Assembly (NCBI GenBank): GCA_022885665.1
Contig: JAGQDJ010000010.1
Location: 372,001 to 436,000, forward strand
Length of the DNA stretch: 64,000 nt
Direction of reading: 5' to 3'
Source: Triops longicaudatus
Taxonomy: Eukaryota > Arthropoda > Branchiopoda > Notostraca > Triopsidae
Positions 23,677-36,539 of this stretch are shown here, piece by piece (position 1 is the stretch's first letter; every line of letters starts with the position of its first letter). The position numbers and the translations under genes were made by a program. Below the pieces are notes generated by a model. It saw only the letters and a list, made by a program, of their open reading frames with translations. It ran no database searches and was not told the origin of the DNA.

Positions 23677-26600
23677 ATGGCGGATTCCATGGCCTTCTTA
23701 GCCAACTCTTCTGCAGCTGGCTCTGTAGTGGCACCTAAGGGAAATTCCGTTGGAGGGGGAGGAGTTGGTGATCTTCCGTTACCAGACCTTTCTCACCTGA
23801 CGGAAGATGAACGCAGAATTATCGAATCTGTTTTAATTAGACAACGAAGAGAAGAAGAAAAGGAATGCGAAATCATGAAGTAAGTACCACAATAAACATT
23901 ACAGCAAGAAAGAACTAGATTAAGTTTCCTTCAATTGTTCGGTAAATATTGATATATATTACCTCTTTTACATCTTGTTAGATCCACTGTCTTTATTTTC
24001 GTAACGTCATTGCGGATTTTGGATAGAGTCATGCTTGTAAATATTCTTCAGTGAAGCTTATATTGAGTACATTGTACACAAATATTTAGGATTGCGTGTA
24101 AAATTTTGAAAACAGCAAATTGTGCGTTTAAAGTACTTTGTTCGTGGACTATTCTATTATCAACTTAAATAAAACAACTACAGACCTTGCTATAGTAACT
24201 ATGGAGCGTGTTTGGGATAAGGAGTAGGTAGTGTTTTTACGGACTAATTCCCATTGGTTAATTGCCACAATTTGAAATCGTGTGAGAGATCAACAATTGC
24301 CACGCTACGAAGGGCAGTTTTTTCCCTGGGGGCGAGTTTTACGTAGCAAGGTTCGATATCATGCGAAAAAAAAACATTCATTGAGCCACGATAACTAGCA
24401 TGCGGTACTACTTGGTGTCTCAATACCCACCCACTTCCGGTCGGATGGTTCAGGGGCGGCGCGTGATAATGGCTGGAACCAGCATTACCTCTTCCCCACG
24501 CCTTCAGATACACCCTCCCATTCCGTTGACACCCACACACAACAGGGAAGAGGGTGGATGAGGTGGCTCCTCCCCCGCATGCCAAGTGTGTCCATATTAT
24601 ACTGTTCACCCGCTGCCTTTGATGCTGCCGGTCGACGTTGTCCCTGCCACGGATCAATACTGTCTTTGCTACTGCTGCGGCCAAGGGTTGCACCCAGCCA
24701 GGGAGGGGAGAAGAGGGTGGAGCGTAAGCGAGGGGGAGTCGGGTGGGAGGCAAACAGCAACCTCCACGATGTGGAATTGTCCAGCTCACAAGGAAAAACT
24801 AGGTGCCGTTGCACCAGGACTGTAGCTTCTACTTGTCCCTTCATTTATGCGACCGCTTCCTCTTTCTTCCATCCCATCTTCTTGTTCCCCCACCCTTCAG
24901 GCCAACACGGGTGTTCCCCTCAGGCAGGAAAAGTCCCATATGCTTCTCTGAGACTTGGATCGAACTCATAGAATGAAAAGGGTCTGTATACCTGCTGACG
25001 GTTAAAGTAGCAAAATTCCCTCAGGGGATCACGTTTTGACCTTTGGGGTCAGGAGGTCAAGAGTAATAAATTTCTGGGCTGAAAAAAGTAGGGTTTCGTT
25101 TGCAGTAATGAAGTCCTAAAGACAGTTTTTGTCTGGTTTTTGTAAAGTGAAGGGATTTCTGTAGCAGCAGAAGATGGAAATTCTGAAGAGGGGCTTTTAA
25201 GGAATTGTTTCCATTGTTACTTTGCAGAAAGAAGCAAGATGAAGTCAAGGTGCTCGAAGAGGTGATACGTCAGCGAGGGGAGCAGCAACGGAAAATCGGG
25301 TCCGAATTGGACGCGACGTGTCAAGTGTGTCTCAAGACCAAATTTGCGGACGGTGTCGGACATGTTTGTTATTACTGTAACATTCGCTGTTGCGCGCGCT
25401 GCGGAGGCAAAGTTACTCTACGTTCTTCCAAGGTGAGTGACTACTGCATGAATCTTGATGTCATACCGCCCTTAAATCTATTAAGGCCCCTTTGCTATCG
25501 AGTCGTGTGTAGAATCTTTTACGGGAAGTGTAACCGTTGAAAATTCGCAGTTCTGGTAAACCCGTCAGTCTTCCGTGAACAGTTCAGTCACACGTTTGTT
25601 TTCTGGCAACCTTGTAATCCTTGTAACATTCACGAATAGTACACCCAAGAATCGCCTAATGTCGTTGAGCCATTTTCTAAATTTCTTACTGAAACCTGGA
25701 CACTGGCACTTAGTATTCCCCGTGGCCAGAACTAACTGTACAAAACGTTCGAGTCAAGTAGTACTCTCGACCGCTTTCAGATGTTAAAAACACCCTTGTA
25801 GAATACCAGTGTCATATTTCAAAAGTCCTTTTCTTTTTGCCAGGTGATATGGGTATGCATCGTGTGTCGCAAAAAGCAGGAGCTAGTAATTAAAACTGGG
25901 CGTTGGATGCAAGGCATGACTCCTGCGACCTTTTTGTCGGGTCCGAACATGGGTACACCACCTCATGGCGGACCGGCAGCCTTCGATAAGCGACCGCGTT
26001 TAGAAAAAACGATGAGCTTAGAAAAAGAAAGCGGTCGTCCTAGCTCGAGTTCGGGTGTGGGAATGACATCGTCATCGCCGCACGCTCCGCTCCAGCGCAC
26101 CAATAGCCTTCAGAACCAAGGTTGTCATTCATGGAGATCAGCGTCCGCTTTACCGCCTGCTGAGTCTTCCTCCGAATATGTACTGACTCGGTCTGGGAGC
26201 AGTAGTGCAGCGCTCCCGGGAGGCGGGCGTATTTACCTTGAACCCGGCTCGGGACCTCGGCGCTACTCCGTCAGTGGTGACGAGAACCACGACGACCGTG
26301 ACTACTGGCAAGAGCGCGGTGGCCATTCTGCTCCTGGCAACCGAAGAGATTATTACTACGGTCGCGACTGGAGTACACGAGACAGCGAGTGGAACGACAG
26401 CTCGAAAATTCGGAACAAAGTATCTTCTTCATCAACAATCCCCTCCTCTGGTGCTCGTCCTCCCATGCCAGTACACGATCCTAGTCGCAGTGTTCCTGGA
26501 AGCGTCTATTCAGTGCGCTCGACGGGTTCGGCCCGTGAACACAGTGACAGAAGCCGCATGACTAGTGATATGCGACGGGTGGAACCGCCGCTCCATAATC

Positions 26601-29600
26601 GCAGTGATTTAATGCGAGATACTAACCTGAGTGGGGCCGGAAGCGGGCGACGACGTGATATGGTGCGAGGCGAGTCGACCAACTCTGATGTGTCTGGCTC
26701 AGGTCGCCCTGCACCCTCCAAACATTCGACGAATTACCACGGGGGCTCGCCGTATACCCATCGCTCTCATATGCCCAATGAGGACATAGTGCACGGATCT
26801 AAAGTTGTTAAGTCGGCAGGGCCCAACATGCCAGTGCGCCATAGTCACAGCAAGCACCGCTCAGCGTCCTCGTCAGAGGACGAACTTCGTTCCACGTCTG
26901 AGTGCACCAGCTGCGAAGACGTGGAAGCAGAGAGCGAATCAGTCAGCGAAAAAGGTAAGTTGTTTTCATGGGTAACTTGTCGTTTGTTCTGGACCGTGTA
27001 CAAGTATGAGCAACCGTAAGAACCCTTGGTTTCCATGACGAATTTTTCCTAGTCGGCTGGCGAAACCTCTGTGTATCATTTTGTAACTCCCTCTGATCAG
27101 ACGAGTTTTCCTTGTGCCTTTTACTTATTTTAGGGGAAGCAGAGTCGAGCAGTGAGAGACCTTGGCGGCAGGAAGATATCCTCAATGCGAAAATAAAGAA
27201 CTTTTTAGCGGTGAGGGCTTATGTTCACCTCGTTCTTATTCTTGTGTCTTATACATTCGTTTCACACACGATGGAACGTTCCATGTTTTTCTCTTACTGA
27301 CACCTCTCCCTCTTTTTTATCGCTCACTCTCTTCGCCTTGGTGTCGTTAACACACGATGCAGACTCTGCAGTAATACTGTGTCGCAGCTGCACAGGGCAT
27401 GACGTCATTGGCTGTGTCGCTCTTTTTCTCGCCCTGTCTTTTATCTTTTATAGCTGTTGCCGCTCACAACCCACTCTCGCTACTTTCAAACCCGGTTTCT
27501 CCACCCACCCCACCCTGTTTTCTTTCGACCCTTTTGCAGTAAACATTTTTTTGCGATACAAGGGGGGACGGGGTACTGATCCTGATGTAACCATCGACGC
27601 ACGCAGAAATGGGTTTTAGCGTTATTAGACAGGGTTGATTGGTTACTAGTGTAGAGAACGGGGAATCTATCCACTTTTCCCCTCGTCTGAAAGAAAGAAA
27701 AAATGGTTTTTGAAAGTTCTGGTTAGTTTGCAACTCTTGAACTTTGTGTCTGTTCCCTTCAGGACGAAGACATCTCAGACATCGAAGGTCCACTTTACAG
27801 CGACGGCATTCCGTACACCAAGATGACCCCCAAGACCTCCACCCTGCTCGTCCCCCGTTGGGTGGACCACCCTGGTCAGGAACGGATTGTAGTTCCCGAA
27901 GCCGTATGAACGGTCCCAGCACCTTAGCGTATTCTCACCCCGTTAACTTTGCCAAATCAACGCATGCTATCTGTGATATTTCTTCTTCCTCCTCGTGGAA
28001 GTTAAGTGCCCCGCAAGCTACCAGTAGTCCGCCGATTCAACGTTGCAAATCTGAAGGACGTGCCAATGCTCCCGTATTCAGCGGGAGTAGTGGACACCCC
28101 AACAACCGCCATATCAAGAAAACTGTTCGCTTCGATCCCGCTGATGTGGATGAAGACCAAGGGTTGGGCGGAATCGGGGACGCTGAAGATGATTTCGAGT
28201 CTTCCTTCGATTCCGATGGCCTTTGGATGACCCTAGACGACATGCCACTCTCGCGAAGAGACTGGGAAATTATCGGTCGGCAAAACTCCAAAGACTCCCA
28301 AACCTCGCAAGCTAAAGATTCCGGTATTGACACCTTAACATCCAGCGAAGATTCGCACCGCGGTGGTGACAGTAGGAAGGTACTAAACCTACCGTACCAT
28401 AAATACGCCACCCCACTACCAATGCAGAACATCCGTTACCACCACAAAGGGGTTCTGTATTTAAACCTTCTCTAGATGGACGCCAGACTTTCTAGAAAGA
28501 TGGTCGCTACTGACCTCTAGAAGTAGATTTCAATCGAAGTAGCCGGCCTTAGAAGTAGAATCCTCCTATTGACTCAAAACGGCATCTTCCCTTACATCCT
28601 GCATGGGGACGTGCATGAACCTTTCCTTCTAGAAATCTTTCCTACGTTCTTGACGTTTTTTTATGTTGAGTTTGCTCTCGCACAGCATAACAGCACTGGA
28701 TGCGCTTATAGCTTGGTCTGAGCTTTTGTTTTTCTACTTCTAATCAAAATGTGGTTGTAGTGCTGATCAAGTTTTAGTTTTGCCTCTTTCTGTCGTGCGA
28801 CCTCCTGGGCTAGCTCTCATGAGGACAAATGGATCGGTATGTGAGTACAGGTTCCTAAACCAGGCCTTTGTTCTTATAACAGCATCCAGTTACCTGGCAA
28901 CCTAGCTCAGACGGTACGAAGATGATTGGCCACATGATCCTTAGTAAAACTGCCAAAGGTGATGCGGGCTCGTCCGCGTCCACATCCAGCGCGGCAATTC
29001 TGGGCCTCAAGGTAGTAGGTGGAAAACAGCTGGAGAACGGACGCATGGGAGCTATCGTGGAGAAAGTCAAGCGAGGTAGTATCGCGGACACAGTCGGCCA
29101 TTTGCGACCCGGTAAATTGAGAAAACTCTAGCCACCCCTTCGTGTCACTGAGGCTGTAAAACGTGTTCTTTTCCCGTCTTTACAAGGTGACGAGGTGTTG
29201 GAGTGGAATGGTCGTCCCTTACAGAACCGGAGTTTCGAGGAGGTTTACGACATCATCGCCGAATCCAGGCAAGAACCGCAGGTCGAGTTGATCGTTTCCA
29301 GACCATTGAGTGACGTAGGACGGCCCGGGACGGTGGCTTCGTCGCGATTAACAGCAGGAGGCAGTTTGACTAGAGGTGACAAAACATCATCCCTTTCACT
29401 AACATAAAAGCTAACCATCCATGAAATCTATTTTCAAACCTTCTTCTGGCTCCCTTGGGGGCGTCTCTACGTCTTACGTTTTCGTCCCGCCTATTTTCTT
29501 TTACGGAAAAAGACCGCGAGAACCCTGGAGTGCACCGCTTGGCCGACCTACAGCGCGAGAGACCGAGCGTGACCGTTACCTCGCCCGGTTCTCCGGAGTC

Positions 29601-32600
29601 GTTACGGACACGCATAACCTCCCCGGCGTCTTGTGGCAGGGTGCAAATTAAGTTATGGTACGACGCGTTAGCCCTGCAATTATCTGTCACCATGCTCTGT
29701 GCCGTGGACCTACCCTTTCGCCCAGGTGGACACTTGCGCAACCCTTACGCTAAGCTGTTTTTGTTGCCCGACAGAAGGTAAAACCACCTTTTAGCTTCCC
29801 CATTACGGAGATGTATTACATTGCCCTTGCACAATAAATTCATAGGCACTTTGTTACTTGTTTTAGTGAAAAATCGAAACGCCGCACCAAAACACTTACT
29901 AACACGGTGGAACCTCGTTGGAACCAAACTTTCCTGTACTCGCATCTGAGACGGGCCGAAGTTCGTTCCAGACTGTTAGAAATAACCGTATGGGATTATG
30001 ACCGCTTCGAAGCCAGTCGCTTTATAGGCGAGGTATGGAACCTTTCGGACAGGGTCAAAAAGAAAGCCAATACAGTCATAAACATTATTTCTTTTAGGTG
30101 GTCATAGATCTAAGCTCAAACCCACTAGATGACGAAGTCGAATGGTACTGCCTTACGACTCACGAAGAGTCGACCTATCAGTTGGTGAGTTGATACCCTT
30201 TAACCAACCCTAAAACATTCTTGCACACCATGGAAACCCAGAGAGGTTCCACGAAGGGAGAGAAACTATGGGTTCAATTATGTTTTCTTTTTCTTTGGCG
30301 CCCAGCGACGTGCCGGGTACTTGCAAACGGATATTGCTTCTCCAGCTGGATCCGTTGATCATCTTTCGCCGCCTTCGACATCCTCCCGACTTTCCGATTC
30401 GGATCCTTCCGAATTGGAACTGGAAGACGGAACCCTCGCACCCCGGGAAAGACGAGGCGACGTCGCGTCTATTAGCAGCTTTGGGAGTTCTTCTAGGTAA
30501 GATCGATCTTCTCTTATGCAGTTTTGTCATGGAAAACATGAAAGGTTACTGTAATGTAGCGTTTCATGCAAACGTCGAAAGTCGATCAGAGCTTGAAGTG
30601 TGAATGTAGTATAGTTGGGTCTAACTTGAAATCAATGTTGTTTCTATCGCCAGCCCGCCGCTGGATTCCGAGTACCCCGGAAGGCAGCGTTCGGGCACGT
30701 TGGTTGCTCAAGAAGGTTTTCATCGATCTAATAGTCGCAAGGTAAGAATGAGTAATTATGGCGTTCACTTTCACTGTGGCTACAAGGGATAACACCAAAC
30801 TAAGCTTGCAATTCCTCAGGATGCCGTGTCACTAAGCGGGAAAAATGGTCGATTACCGCGCTATCGATCCCATTCTGCGGCTCCTGCAGACTATGGCTCA
30901 ACTCATTCGGCGCGGAGTCGTTCCAAGAGCCCACGCCGCATATCAGAACCGGGATCGCGAAGTCTGTCTCCACCAGACGACAGGCAATGAAATTTGCATT
31001 TTTTTTTTCTTGGTTAAGTTTTGCGTTTTCATGCTGGCATCAGCTCGATTTCCTTAAGACCATCACAAGCTTGCTGACTAAATGCTCTACCTGCCCTTAG
31101 CACCCTGCATCCACCCATCCTCTTCCTGTCCTCTTATTCCAAAAATATAACAAAACTTCCCAAAGACCCCTTGGTAGTCCCTTAACGTTCCTTTCAACTG
31201 CATCTTTCTGCATAGGTTGCCAGATTCCAATTATTCAGGGAGCCACTCGAGAGGTACTTCACGTTCAGCAACAGCTACTCCAACGGGTTCGCCTAAGAAG
31301 CGCCACTTACCGCAAATTCCTACCAGCCTTCAGCAAGCCTCACTCAACAAGGTCACCCACGACTTGGAGGAACGGGCGCGGTTCTTGAAACTACGCATGA
31401 GACAGATGCAGCAATACCGAACACCGCAGTCTTCCACAGGTTCGTGGCTTCTGTCAGGTTTCCTCCAATCACGTGCCTTCTTACAAAGTCCTGTGTTTGA
31501 AAAAAAGTAGGATCGCGTCCGCATCGTCTGTATAGCGGACACAGTGATAATGATTTGCTAAGCGGTGGTCGTTACGAGGGCGGTCGTGCCCCGAGTTCCA
31601 GTCGAGATCATCTCCGTTCGACTCATCGGGGTGTTTCTCGGTTATTGTCTCCCGAGAAAGAGGGCGTAGCAGACAGCGACTTAGAAAGCGTAACGAGCTT
31701 CGTCAGCGGTACCAGTGCCTTATCGACACAATCTGAGCGACCGCGCGGCTCCTACGTGCATCACGAGTAAGGAAAAACAAGACTTGATAAACACGTGGCA
31801 AGCTTAGAAAGAAAAGACCCAGAATCCTCTCTTTTCCTCTCAGCAAAAATGGCATTTTTGGTTCTTCTAGTGAAGCGTCCAGTAACAGTGATCCTCCGCG
31901 CCCCAGAGATCGAGAGCAAGATAGTTTGCAACGAATGGGCAGCAGTCGGCGAAACCAACTCGGTCGCTCCTTATCACACAGCGATGTGCCCGTCACCGAG
32001 CGAACTGGTACAGTATAAAACATTTCTGGGATCTAGAATATTCATAGCCGAACATTCTTCACTGAGAATGTTACCTTCTCGTTAGACGGAAGCCTCAGTG
32101 ACACCGCTGTCCCTAACGTGGACAAACCTGAACGCTCTTGGCGACGGTCGAACACTTCGCAAAATTCCTCGTCAGGATCACGAGGGGATAAGAGCAACTC
32201 AGGTCTCAGCAAAAAGAGCAGTTCCACATCTCAACTCTCCGCGACAGGTAAGTCAGCTCATGTTTCAAACCCTTTTTCCCAACAACGGTAGAGGGTAGTG
32301 GTCCTGTTACACAGCAGAAAGCGAAGGAATGCAGTCAAATGGGAGCTAAGAAGCTTTTACAAAGGGAAGAAAAGGGGAGACGGAAAAAGTGAAAGGATTA
32401 AGTGTTCAAGGCGTGGGAAAGGAGGAGAGGGGTTGCATAGTGACGGGATGGTGTGAAAGGAAACTTTTTTGTCTGACCCTCGCATCGTCAGGTCGTAAAC
32501 GAAAGCTGGGGTTTGGTCGGAAAGACAAGTCCGCCTTTACCGTCCATCGCAGTGAAGAAGTGGTTCCACAAGATTTACGCCATCTGGTTCACCAAGGCTC

Positions 32601-34393
32601 CAGTGTTTCTTCGGACGGCGAGGGCTCCCATGACGGTGATCAGGCCGACAAAGAACGCGACCGAGAAAAAGAAAAGGAAAGGTCTGTTGTGGGTTCTCAC
32701 ATTCTTTTGTAGGCACTTTTCACGTTTAGCAATGTGATCGTCTTTTGTTTACGTTCGTACGGTTAGCAACCAAAATTGCCTCCGCGTTGTAGCCACGTGG
32801 CGTGAGAACTATGTGCCGTAGGCTACAATACCGTAGTATCATCTAGGTAGCACACCAGGAATTAGAATAAACCTTAGCAACAAGCTTGACTGACAGCGAC
32901 AAACTTAGGGCACCACGGATTAGTAACATGCTGGGATAATGTCTTTGCATGATGAACAATGGTAGTTCACAACTGTAGTACCAACTTTCCTCCATCACCC
33001 ACCTTACTTCCCATCCCCTAATTCCGCAGAATCAGGTATCAGCGGAATGGCAGCCATGATGGGCATGGGAGGAAGAAAGCGCAGCGCGACAGGCGTCCAG
33101 CGGAGCCAAGAAGTTCTGCCGCAGACAGGCGCCAATTACGGATCTGGTTCGCGGTTGGTGCGGCAGACATCCAAGGAATCGACAGATGGAAGTCTCAATA
33201 GCATCAGCTCCGAAGGCTCGTCGTAAGTAAACTTACAAGCCATGGCCCCGTAACCATTATTACAACACGAAACTTGACTCAGCTTAACCGTGGACACCTC
33301 TTCCTCCAGTACCTTGACAAAGACTTCTGCGTACTTGGGTTCCAAGTACGCGAAGAGACGCAAAACTTTTGTCTCGTGACAATGCATGTGTGTATAAAGC
33401 TTTGCTTTGGGCTTTTTGTGTTCGTAAGCACTGACTTAGTCAGGAGCATGACCTTGAAAACTGAAGATCGAAAATCTTTGGTGTAGTTGGGTGGGTTTGT
33501 CGCGTACCAGCGGTGAAAGTGGACAGCTAGCTGAGTTCATTGAAGGTCTCGGCCCAGGCCAGTTGGTAGGACGGCAGGTCCTAGCCGCTCCGGCTCTAGG
33601 CGATATCCAACTAGCCTTGTGCGACCGGAAAGGTCACCTTGAAACGGAGGTAATCCGCGCCAAGGGCTTGCAAGCCAAAGAAGGATCCAAAGTGTTACCA
33701 GGTACATGATAGTAATTTGCAATACGTGAGAATCCACGTAGTGTGAGGTGAGTTGTCAAAGTGACTTATATGTTTACGTCGTCTCTAGCACCGTATGTCA
33801 AAGTCTATCTTGTGAGCGGGAAACGGTGCATCGCGAAAGCAAAGACTGCTGCTGCCCGCCGTACCTTGGACCCGTTGTACCAGCAACTCCTGACGTTCCA
33901 TGAACCTTACCAAGGATGTATTCTTCAGGTAAATTATGAACGACGTTTACCAGCTTTCAACGTTCGTCATCTTCCGAGCTGCGCGGCTGCGAAAAGTAAC
34001 GCACGTCCTCGGACAGTGACTTGTTTCTGGAATTTAGAACGTAAGCGGAGTCGACAGTGCATCACTAAGATGGCGCGGATAGACGTAAAACACGATAAGT
34101 TCTCGGAAAAAGGCACATGTTGACTGATTGTTGAAATGTGGTGTGTTTAGTTGCGAGTTGAATTATCGCTCTTTTTTTTTTTTTTTTGACGAATGTAGGT
34201 GACGGTATGGGGGGACTATGGTCGTATTGAAGGAAAGAAAGTTTTTATGGGCGTGTCGCAGATAATGTTGGATGATCTGGATTTGTCCAATATTGTTATT
34301 GGCTGGTACAAACTCTTCGGGACTGCTTCCTTAGTGAGTGTACCCCCTTTACCTCGCCGAGGATCCATGCTCAGTTTGGATTCTTTTGGATGA
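23677..34393 (+). CDS. RIMS: RIM (regulating synaptic membrane exocytosis), ~22 exons
   Basis: Presynaptic active-zone scaffold that binds Rab3, Munc13, calcium channels and RIM-BP. Start ATG sits in CCAAGATGG (MADSMAFLANSS). Exons: 23677-23879, 25228-25432, 25844-26954, 27134-27210, 27763 or 27801-28379, 28883-29111, 29187-29375, 29513-29777, 29867-30032, 30098-30184, 30306-30496, 30654-30741, 30820-30983, 31216-31439, 31511-31766, 31844-32007, 32086-32247, 32492-32692 (donor uncertain), 33030-33222, 33487-33701, 33789-33928, 34199-34393; roughly 1750 aa (human RIM1 about 1690). Parts: Rab3-binding helix (LPDLSHLTEDERRI), four-CxxC zinc finger (CQVC, CYYC, CARC, CIVC), long Ser-rich linker, PDZ (GLKVVGGK, DEVLEWNGRPL), C2A (VEPRWNQTF, LEITVWDYD), RIM-BP-type LPQIP motif, and C2B (GLGPGQLVGRQ, APYVKVYL, TLDPLYQQ, GWYKLF). 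Odd: the frame conflict in exon 5 and one GC-AG intron (30984-31215). Confidence 0.88.
23880..25227 (+). other. RIM intron 1
   Basis: 1348-bp intron, GT at 23880 and AG at 25226-25227. The middle (about 24420-24970) is unusually GC-rich and produces long open frames on both strands, for example 24244-24789 minus. None has a recognisable domain or codes across splice sites, so I read this as inserted or compositionally biased DNA. Confidence 0.5.
27211..27762 (+). other. RIM intron 4, pyrimidine-rich
   Basis: Contains a palindromic TGACGTCA core near 27400 followed by a CT-rich tract and TTTTATAGC. It ends with two competing 3' splice sites just downstream (AG at 27761-27762 and AG at 27799-27800), which put the next exon into different frames. 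Confidence 0.5.
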
Positions 34394-36539
34394 TCGAGCC
34401 CGAACCCACAGAAACAAAAGAAAAGATAACTTCCCAGCCCCTTACAAGAGTTTGTTTTCTTTGCCACAACATTTCTCCCATGGCTGAAAAAAACTTTGCG
34501 ATGTGTTTTGCTTTAACATGCGAGTCAAAATTCAAATCGAGTTTGTGTTCTAAAATCTGTTGAAAATTAAGTATGGGTTAAATGAAAGAAATTGTTCCAA
34601 TACTGAAAAAAAAACGAAGTGGAATTGTAGGGGTTTGGGAATGACACTTCATAGGGTATATTGGTGAGACGAGATATCATGTACGAAAATAACGAGGTTT
34701 GGTTGACGGAATCCGCGATATCATTCATTCTCATTTTGTCTGCTCTCTGCAAAACTTTTGACGGTTATGATGAGAACAGGGAGGCGAAGAATGGAAAACC
34801 CATTTTTGCTGCTGATGTCGCTGTGAAATGATCATTCAGAAAAGATTGTTATGCTGCTAGGCCAACTATTACAAGTTATCAGTTCCAAATAACTAAACCG
34901 ACATTTTATTTAATATTCATGTAAACTAAAAGAAAAAATATTTAGAAAGGAATATGTAAATGTGGGTAACAAATTGGATTGTTTTATGAGTTCTAGATAC
35001 CCAGGGCCCTCGAACTGGAAACTCTTCCGCGTCGTTATGACAACAAACAATCTTAAAAAAATGTTTTTCACGGTTAAACGGCGAAGTCTATGCAACGTAA
35101 GTTTCGAAATTACTGTAGTGTGATTCGAAAAAGGGCGAGTGACACTTTCACGAATAGACAAACACTAATTTGCTTGCAGAACCTTCATCATTCGTTCATC
35201 TCCTGCTCGTTTCGTCACGTTACTACGTCACTGCCATCTGTTGCATTTCGCGCAGTTCGCCACAATCTGAAAAAAGGGGGAACGTATCGCAACGACGGAA
35301 ATACATGACAGTAAGATTTCTTTTCATTATTGGCTGAGTTTTTTGGTGTTACGTGTTAGGTAGTCCATGAAAAGCTCTCGCGCATTTGTAAAAAAAAACA
35401 ACAACAAAAAAAAAACAATAGAAATATACAAATTAATGTCTATTTTAAATATGAAACTATTTTAATATAAACTAAAGAAGATAACTAAATACAGGCTAAC
35501 AACGCAAACGGTAACAAAAATATAGTTTTTTAAGCAACGAGCCCGCAAAAACTTGGCACAAGAGACTCTTTTGTCTCCACCCCAGATCTCCTGACTATAG
35601 CAGTTATCTAATGGTAAAAGTTTGCAATTATTTTCCCCGTGTTGAGCCAAATAATAATACTAAGAAATGCAAGTAAAAAAATGTGGGTAAGCTTTCATGT
35701 TTTCGGCTTGTTAACTACTTACATTTTAGGGAGTACACCATTCTTCATTGGAGAGGATTTCAAATACCATGGTAATTCATTTACATCTCTAGCATTAGTA
35801 CTTATTGCAGCTTGCGAGGAAAAGTTTGCTTTCAGGATTCTTTGACAACTATAGGAGCCTTGCGCCAATTGTAGCATTTTGCACATTTGTCAGTTTTCAC
35901 TCGTAAGGCGACGTATAGTGGACCATCATCCGAGCAAAGTAACTTTGTCAATAAAGTATATTTACCCATAAGAAAATTTTCCAACAAATTTATTCTTGAT
36001 AACGCTCAAATTGATTTTTTTCAAAAGCTTGCAGTTCCTATTTGGATTTCCTTGCGGGCTCCAAATTTAAAAATTTATTTCAATTAATCGTCTTTCGTCT
36101 TCAGAATCTTCGATGTGTAGTTCGATTAATTAAGCGTTTGAGAAGATTATGCTTCAAAAAAAAAGAAAACTCCTGTGTCTTATATGGGCGTAGTAGACAG
36201 CGACGGTGTAAATGAAAATCCGCGAAGTTTTGCGTGATTTACCACGATTTACTAGTTTATATTCCTATCGACAAAATTCCCACCGAAAGGGCAACGAACA
36301 GCCATAAACAATATAACCAGGTCTCCGGCTTTATGTTGCGGATCGCTTTCCGCGGTTTAAGATTCCCGCCACTAGAAAACCTTGAACACACCCACCCGAA
36401 CTCGTGTTTACATGTCAGCCCAAGCGTTGTTTTGATGTCATCGTATCTGTGTCAGGTCGTTCCTTTACTTTTCCCAAGCTCCTGCACCGTGTTCGTCACC
36501 ATTACCACTATTTACTAACCGGAGACTAACAGTTACATC
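34394..36539. other. Intergenic region between RIM and the transposase-derived gene
   Basis: About 2.1 kb of AT-rich sequence with A-runs near 35390-35420. Open frames are short and unrecognised. I found no terminal inverted repeat upstream of the transposase-derived ORF that would mark a recent insertion. Confidence 0.5.

Noticed and set aside
24244..24789. 181-codon minus-strand ORF inside RIM intron 1
   Set aside because: Lies in a GC-rich patch where long frames open on both strands; no recognised domain, no splice context, opposite strand to the host gene.
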